From: Phoronis ovalis | Taxonomy: Eukaryota > Phoronida > Phoronidae | DNA length: 12,587 bases | NCBI GenBank assembly: GCA_028565635.1 | Contig: JAOXYB010034129.1 | Span: 1,542-14,128, forward strand | Reading direction: 5' to 3' | Shown here: positions 7,086-12,587 of the stretch, piece after piece | Layout: each line of letters begins with the position of its first letter | Numbering within the stretch: position 1 is the first letter of the stretch | The notes under the pieces: generated by a model | Seen by the model: only the letters and a program-made list of their open reading frames with translations | What the model was told of the DNA's origin: nothing | The model's database searches: none | Program-made: the position numbers and the translations under genes

Positions 7086-7699
7086 ATGAGCGAATTACAG
7101 AAGAAATATTTCTGTCCTAGACTTTTGGACTACATATGCATTGTTGGGTCTCGCAACCCGAGTCGAAATAATACAGTCACTCAAACACCCGAACTGTTAC
7201 GGAGATACCCGTTAGAAGATCACAAAGATTTCAAACTGGCGCCAGATGTCGTTTTCTTCTGTCAACCAGAAGGATGTGTAAGTGTTGGGCCGAAACGTAT
7301 GAGCTTCCGAGATACCTCTTCCTTTGTTTTCACATTAACAGAAAAGGATTCTGGACGGAGTCGATATGGAATCTGTGTAAACTTTTATAGACCTTTTGAT
7401 CGACGTATTCCTCAAGATAGACAACAAACCCAAAGATCTGAAAGTTCAGCCAGCTCAAATAGTGAACATTCTTTAAATGCAGTGCCAATTTCTGATCAAG
7501 ATGGCAGCAACTGTAAGTCCACGCGTGGTAGAAAACGTACACGGATACGGAACCATACACTAACGTCACTTTGTATTATAAGTCATCATCCGTTTTTCTC
7601 TACATTTCGGGAATGTTTATTTACATTACGAAAAATAATTGACGCATGCAACGAACGTTCAGGTTCAAAAAGAGTAGGAGGTCCGAGATTAAGCTTAAG
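7086..7699 (+). CDS. MADD: MADD coding exon 1 (uDENN)
   Basis: The exon encodes residues 1-204 plus two bases of Arg205. An untranslated lead of 34 bases (7052-7085) follows a good acceptor (TAGTTTTTACAG ending at 7051), so an upstream non-coding exon is implied. The donor is AAG|GTGAGG at 7700. The reading frame is open back to 7062 with no ATG, which argues against an earlier start in this exon. The linker [12 protein letters not shown] (residues 118-129) is low-complexity and probably disordered. Confidence 0.94.
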
Positions 7700-10600
7700 G
7701 TGAGGTAAACAATTATAAAGTAAGTTCTGATAACTTACAGTCTATATAATATGTATATAAAAACCAGTCTTTTTTAAGAGACATGTGGCAATCTAGATAT
7801 AGTTGCTAAGGACCGTTTTTTTTTATGCAGGGATGTGTGTTGTTAACTTAATTTAAAGTGTTAGATATGTTATAAATAATTTCTTAGTATAACATTTCAT
7901 GCTAAAATCTCGACTTGCTTGTAAATATAGAGATTTTTTAAAATTAAGCTCAGCTCGTCCGTATTTGTTAACTTGAAACCATGTCAATTATGAAATATGT
8001 CATAATAATGCTAGAGGCTATTTTTTATGCTTTTGCATTTTAAATGAGCACATCTGGTACTAAATAAATTCTGCATTGTTATGAAACAATGGAATAATTG
8101 CATTAAACATTACTAGTGTTTCATGATAATCAATAACAGAATTTTAACTGGTCCATTAGTGCATAGATGAAGGCGTCAGATAATTCTAAATGAAAGAAAC
8201 CATCGTTCCTGCTTACTTTAACTTGTTATATAATTAAAGAAAATATTTTTTTAATATGCAGGTAGAGCTGCTTGTTCTTTGGATTTTTCCCGTAGAAGTG
8301 AATCTACTTTTCTTTGGATGAATATATTTTTAATCTTATCTGGTTACTATCGTTACAATTTTTTGTCAGATTTTTAATGAATGCAGGAATTTATGTCTGA
8401 CACTCTTATCCTTTTGATATATCTTACAAAGCTTATTTAAGATTAGTATACCATGGTTACATGCATTTTGTATGTTACAATTTTAAATTCTGTCATAGTC
8501 AAGGTAATTAATAGTGGTTACAAACAAGGTGCAGGTACTAAAAAAAGGTATGACTAATTAAGTGCAATGTAGCACGGTTTAACTTGCATGTTAATGAATA
8601 ATACATTGTACTGTGGTAGAAGCTGTATTGTATATATACTAATATTGGTAATTGCTACCTGTATATGTGAAGTCTTAAGTGTCATCTTCACTATTAGGTC
8701 TTAAAGTAGATACAAACAAGTTGAACTTTATACAAAATATACTAATGATACCCAAAAAAAAAATTCTTTTAAAGTACTGCTCTGTTATGGCTATCAAACT
8801 ACATTACATATACAATTTACCATACAATAAATAATAAATAATTATGATGATAGAAGCTGTATTAATTTAGTAATTACTAATTGGGTTCTTGGCATATTGA
8901 TTCTGCTTGTCAGAAATCCATGCCAAGACAGCAGTATTTATCTAAGTCATCTATATTTCCTGTGGATTTACGAAGTTCTGTAAAACCATTGATTTTTTAT
9001 GACGCAAATGTTTTTTTAAAGTATTCTGCCAGTTTCTAATGTGGTGGGTTTCAATATTTTATTATGCTGTATTTTCTTAAAAGGTTTAAAAGGAGCTCTC
9101 TGATATCACCTAAAGGCTTTTAAGGAGACAGTATATATCTTTCCTAATCTGGCTGTTCAAAGCAGATTAGAATGCCAAACTTTGATGTTCTATCCATGTA
9201 GAAAATATACTTGAATAGAGGCATTCCCTTTAGTAGTAGAACCATGTAGTTGTCTGAGGAGGATGGATTGCTAGTTATATTTTATAAGAAATCACTAAAT
9301 TTTAAAGTGTATGATGTAATTCTAGAGTTATGTAATCATTTATTTTAAAACAACATGAAAGTGTCATTGTCTTTGATCTGAATGTGAAGCTATTATTGGT
9401 ATATTTGAAGCAATAGCATTAGTATTACTATTAGTAGTATATAGTCATTCTGATAAAGCAGTAGTATTTAGTTAAATAGTAGGTGCATTTTTAGTAATAG
9501 TTGATGCTTGTATAAGCGGCATCTTGTAGCTGACCTTATATACATTGTAATACATGTATTGTGTCAAATAAAGCATATTAAAAAATATGATGTGAAGACT
9601 ACATGCACCATGTAGTAAGTACCTAACACTATAACTTCTTTATTTATAAATACTTGTGAGGTATTCAGTTGTCTAGCCCTGATGCATTGTTGTCAGGATT
9701 GATATAATCAAGTACAAGTGAAATCAAATTTATGTCTGATAAATAGTAGCACATGGTATTCTGTTAGAAATGACATTAAAAAAATTAATCTCAGAATTAG
9801 TATGTTACCTCTGGCGGTACTTTCACGATCAAATAGTCATGTGGATACTTAATAAACATGTAATCTACAATGTATTTGTAGATTATTTAGCAAGTATCTG
9901 CAAGAAGGAATTCTAAATCAGGGTTGCCATACTTCCAGCAATTAGGATATAAAATCATTTGGCAAGCACTATTCACCAGAGGCACTGTCCAAAATTTCTG
10001 ACATTGATTATCGAGTCCTAAGGTCTGTGTTCAGCGAATGTTGTTAGTGCTCAGCAAACTTGATCAGTGCTCATTAGTTGTGCTTCCAACGCAATTTGTT
10101 GTCCTAATCGGTGGATGTTAGGCAGCCCTGTGTATGTAAGCAGCATAGTTGAAATATTGCAATAAATATGTCTTTTAATTTGAAATAAATTAATTATCAA
10201 AAAAAAAAAATAGATATTAATGTAAATGTTAGAAAATAACTTTTACTATAGCTTATAAAATCTCTGTTTTAGAAGTTGTCTGCTAGAAAATGAAGTTAAT
10301 AAAAAAATTCTTGATTGTTTTTCTGATTCGCCAAAAACTTTTGTAATTTGATCCTCCACTTAATCCATGTAATCTATTCAAACTTGAAATTGTATTGTTC
10401 ACCATGGGATATTGTGATATCGCATTGTCGCATTTTTTACTATATCCCTGATGGATATGTGACATTTGAGGGATAGTTATTCAGTGAAAGGACAAATACC
10501 AGTTTTTCTTTGAAAATAATATCCTTTATTTACTAATAAAATATCATCTACATTTTTCCAAATTTACAAGGATTTGGGAAGAAATATTTGTTAGCAGAAT

Positions 10601-11499
10601 AAATACTGTTTCATGCTTAAAAAGATAATATTTCATGTTGTATTTAATCGTGCTATAGCCACATATCCCCTAATGGTCAACATGGCAGCCACACAGCCTT
10701 TAAACGGTGCTATTAAAATGGACTTCAAATTGCATTCAACCTTTATTTGAAAGCATAATTTAATTAATTTACATTTCGATTTTTCAGAGATTCAGTGTGG
10801 GGTATACTAACCAGCCAGTTCAATGATAGTATTCCCCCACTTGTAATGCATGATGTTCGAGAAGTTGAAACGTGGATATTACGTCTACTTAGTGCACCTG
10901 TACCAGTACCAGGAGCAACAAGAGTTGAGGTATGGTGTCATATATCGAAAGTACATTGTTGTAATTCTGTAATTCAGAGTTAGGAAATCTCTTGCATTTA
11001 AAGTGACATGCCACTTAACTTCGCAATCTAAGGTGTTCCTTGAGTCGATAGACCAGGCTTGAAAAGTTCAGCTTCTTGCATCAGTAAGTATATAGTAATT
11101 TGCAACAGTTAAGTTGCGTTCTTTCAAAAAGCAGGAAACAATTTCTGACTTTAACATTAAGCACTTTGTTGCTCACAAAGATTTGGTTAAGGATTGTTGA
11201 TGATAATGATAGTCTTTACATTTTAATAAAAGTTTAATGAGGCTTATGAACAAGGTTGAAAAAAGATCTTTACTACATCGAAAATGTAGCAATACTTATA
11301 TTAATATAGTTTTTATATATAATGTATTTTTATGTTACAGTTGTCAGTTTTGCCAGAAACTATAGAAGCTCCAATGACATTTGCATTGCCAGATCACACT
11401 CGTTTCTCATTGATCGACTTCCCTCTTCATTTACCACTAGAACTGCTTGGTGTGGATACTTGTTTGAAAGTGTTGCAATGTATCATGCTAGAACATAAG
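7086..11499 (+). CDS. MADD: MADD / Rab3 GEF (DENN-domain protein), 5' part of gene, continues beyond window
   Basis: MADD (Rab3-GEF; AEX-3 in nematodes) is a large cytosolic exchange factor that activates Rab3 and Rab27 on secretory vesicles and also binds a TNF-receptor death domain. Three coding exons (7086-7699, 10788-10929, 11341-11499) join in frame into 305 codons. The N-terminus has the family signature [37 protein letters not shown] and [10 protein letters not shown] (residues 7-102), the upstream DENN module. Next come a Ser/Gln-rich, poorly conserved linker (about 107-155), [20 protein letters not shown] (160-179), and the DENN core entry [36 protein letters not shown] and ELLGVDTC. 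The ATG at 7086 is chosen because it is the first ATG after the acceptor at 7051, has A at -3, and matches the position where animal MADD proteins begin. The full protein is normally well over 1,000 aa, so most of the gene lies downstream of this window. Confidence 0.95.
9861..9885. repeat. Perfect 10-bp stem, 5-nt loop hairpin
   Basis: TAATCTACAA and TTGTAGATTA form a perfect inverted repeat around TGTAT, 33 bp before the MITE-like element in MADD intron 1. There is no T-run or other sign of function. Confidence 0.5.
9919..10130. mobile_element. Second, diverged CAGGGCTG-ended MITE-like element, 212 bp
   Basis: It starts CAGGGTTGCCATACTTCCA and its last 22 bases (10109-10130) are identical to the last 22 of the element at 4088-4109. 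The middle is unrelated or strongly diverged and lacks the long foldback. AGTGCTCA occurs twice inside. The flanking 8-mers do not match, so a clean target duplication is not visible. It lies in MADD intron 1. Confidence 0.7.
10788..10929 (+). CDS. MADD: MADD coding exon 2
   Basis: The exon has 142 bases. It completes Arg205 and encodes [13 protein letters not shown], then [20 protein letters not shown], ending GATRVE (to residue 252). The acceptor is TTTTTCAG and the donor GAG|GTATGG. Both junctions keep the frame (phase 2 in, phase 0 out). Confidence 0.94.
10930..11340 (+). other. MADD intron 2 of the coding region
   Basis: This is a 411-bp phase-0 GT-AG intron, AT-rich, with no repeat or RNA gene recognised. 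Confidence 0.85.
11341..11499 (+). CDS. MADD: MADD coding exon 3 (start of DENN core)
   Basis: The exon has 53 codons (residues 253-305), [20 protein letters not shown] through ELLGVDTC to LEHK, a highly conserved part of MADD leading into the central DENN domain. The acceptor is ATGTTACAG and the donor AAG|GTAGGT, both phase 0. The next exon was not found in the remaining 1.1 kb. Confidence 0.95.
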
Positions 11500-12587
11500 G
11501 TAGGTATCAAGTGATTATTTGAAGATTCTCAACATACTGTAATAAAGCCCCTTCCAGTAATTATATTGCCAAAGTGAATATATGTAAATGATACTCATTA
11601 CTGCAAACTTTTGACTGCCTCAACGAGCAAAGTTTGCAATAATTTTCAGTGAATAAAAAAAATCAATTTTATATAAATTAAAGCCATAGTAACTTAAAGT
11701 AGAACACATGGAAATAATGTAAATATCAGGTATATAACTTGTGAGATCCTTGAAAAATTAATGAGTAGTAAATATTACATAATTTCATATTAGTATATCA
11801 CATTAACACTGAACAATCGCAACACATCACCTGTATGTAGAATTTGTTCAGTGGTTGATTTTAATTGTGTATTTTCTGGAAAACTAAGTATAGTTTTCAT
11901 GTTTTTTTTTGACATTATACAAATTGCTAGATTTTGTGGTTCAATTCATAGACATTTTTAATTACTGTTAACCAAACTACAGACAAGATTTATTAGTATA
12001 TGATTGCTATCAAATAATCATGAGACGTTATTTCTTTGATTATGATATTTACCCAAGCACTTCTGAATCTAACTTTTTGTTACTTGCTTGGAATTTTAAA
12101 GTTCTTGTGACTATAATTATGTATTTATTGTGTGAAATACAGATTACTTTGTTTTTTTATTACCTGAGTACCTAGCAATGAATTGTAAATAAATAACAGG
12201 TATCAGAAAAAAGAAGGAACTAATCAAGTTGTATTATTAAGGATAATGTTACAGGTATTGTTTAGTTCCTGCAATGTACATGTAGTGAGTTCAAATTCAA
12301 ATGAACAATAACAAAACACTCCTACCCAGGCATACTCTGATGTTTAACCCATCATGATAATTTTATTGCAGTCTGATAAGAATAATTACCAGGCTAATAA
12401 AAAATGAAATTATAAGTTGTATGCCAGTTCTGATTGTTAGATTTCGTACACATATAGAACACATATAATCATCAGAATAACAATTCAGTAAATTTGCACA
12501 ACTGTAAGTTCCCGGGGGGGTACTCAAGTTATTTTTTGGTGGGGGTGTGCAGCCGAGTTGAAAATTTTGGCTTTGGATTGTATACTT
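11500..12587 (+). other. MADD intron 3 (start only)
   Basis: This is at least 1,088 bp of AT-rich intron beginning GTAGGT. No acceptor followed by a MADD-like reading frame is seen, so the next exon should lie past the window edge. The last 77 bases enter an interspersed repeat. Confidence 0.75.
12511..12587 (+). repeat. CCCGGGGGGGTACTCAAG interspersed repeat, enters window end
   Basis: The block starts sharply at CCCGGGGGGG and continues with TACTCAAG and GGTGGGGGTGTGCAGCCGAG, a composition quite unlike the surrounding AT-rich intron. Repeats of this type are recalled from several marine invertebrate genomes. It runs off the window, so its full length is unknown. Confidence 0.7.

Larger units (their letters stand above)
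7700..10787 (+). other. MADD intron 1 of the coding region (3.1 kb)
   Basis: This 3,088-bp phase-2 GT-AG intron is AT-rich with no coding signal. It holds a diverged CAGGGCTG-ended MITE at 9919-10130 and a few small hairpins (9144-9170, 9861-9885). The words TAGAAGCTGTATT at 8618 and 8852 are a short repeated phrase. Nothing else is recognisable. Confidence 0.85.

Noticed and set aside
7330-7569. 79-aa minus-strand open frame
   Set aside because: It is antisense to MADD coding exon 1 and resembles no family.
10283-10465. 60-aa minus-strand frame in MADD intron 1
   Set aside because: It is short, has no motif, and is surrounded by AT-rich intron; likely chance.
10930-10983. Read-through of MADD exon 2 to the stop at 10981
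   Set aside because: A strong donor (GAG|GTATGG) at 10930 and the in-frame continuation of the MADD sequence at 11341 show that this is intron.
1-12587. Prokaryotic-style systems (CRISPR, operons, defence islands) or tRNA/rRNA genes
   Set aside because: All recognised genes are spliced animal genes; no regularly spaced identical repeats and no cloverleaf with A/B boxes were seen by eye.

Overview
This window is AT-rich nuclear DNA from an animal. It has spliced genes with GT-AG introns, long non-coding stretches and scattered transposon debris. Two things point to a marine invertebrate, probably a lophotrochozoan and perhaps a bivalve mollusc: the interspersed repeats ending in a CCCGGGG / GGGTACTCAAG block, and an archaeal-type isopentenyl phosphate kinase gene. 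That taxonomic call is an inference from repeat style and gene content. No rRNA, tRNA or species-specific marker is present.

Layout. Positions 1-2030 hold a decayed, intron-containing piggyBac-type transposase on the minus strand (exon pieces 1655-2014 and 633-826), next to a diverged ~63-bp duplication at 407-492. Positions 2030-2950 are intergenic, with a perfect AT-rich palindrome and a diverged copy of the marine-invertebrate repeat. Positions 2953-5718 carry a complete four-exon minus-strand gene for isopentenyl phosphate kinase (IPK, 282 aa). Its introns 1 and 2 are loaded with repeats: a foldback MITE, a ~70-bp-period repeat array and a cluster of short hairpins. Positions 5719-7051 form the head-to-head intergenic region, which contains a CpG-richer core at about 5760-6110 that may be a shared promoter. 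From 7086 to the end runs the 5' part of a plus-strand MADD / Rab3-GEF gene. Three coding exons (305 codons) cover the N-terminal uDENN part and the entry into the DENN core. A 3.1-kb intron and a 0.4-kb intron separate them, and the rest of the gene lies beyond the window.

How the genes relate. IPK phosphorylates isopentenyl phosphate to isopentenyl diphosphate, in the cytosolic isoprenoid supply. MADD is a Rab3/Rab27 guanine-nucleotide exchange factor; those Rabs are prenylated and so use isoprenoid, but this is only a loose thematic link. The divergent arrangement more likely reflects a shared CpG-rich promoter than a common pathway.

Nothing here looks like a wholly new system. The most noteworthy items are the animal IPK gene with all key motifs intact, the piggyBac relic whose conserved ETNRYA motif is rebuilt across a predicted splice junction, and the two related CAGGGCTG-ended MITEs.
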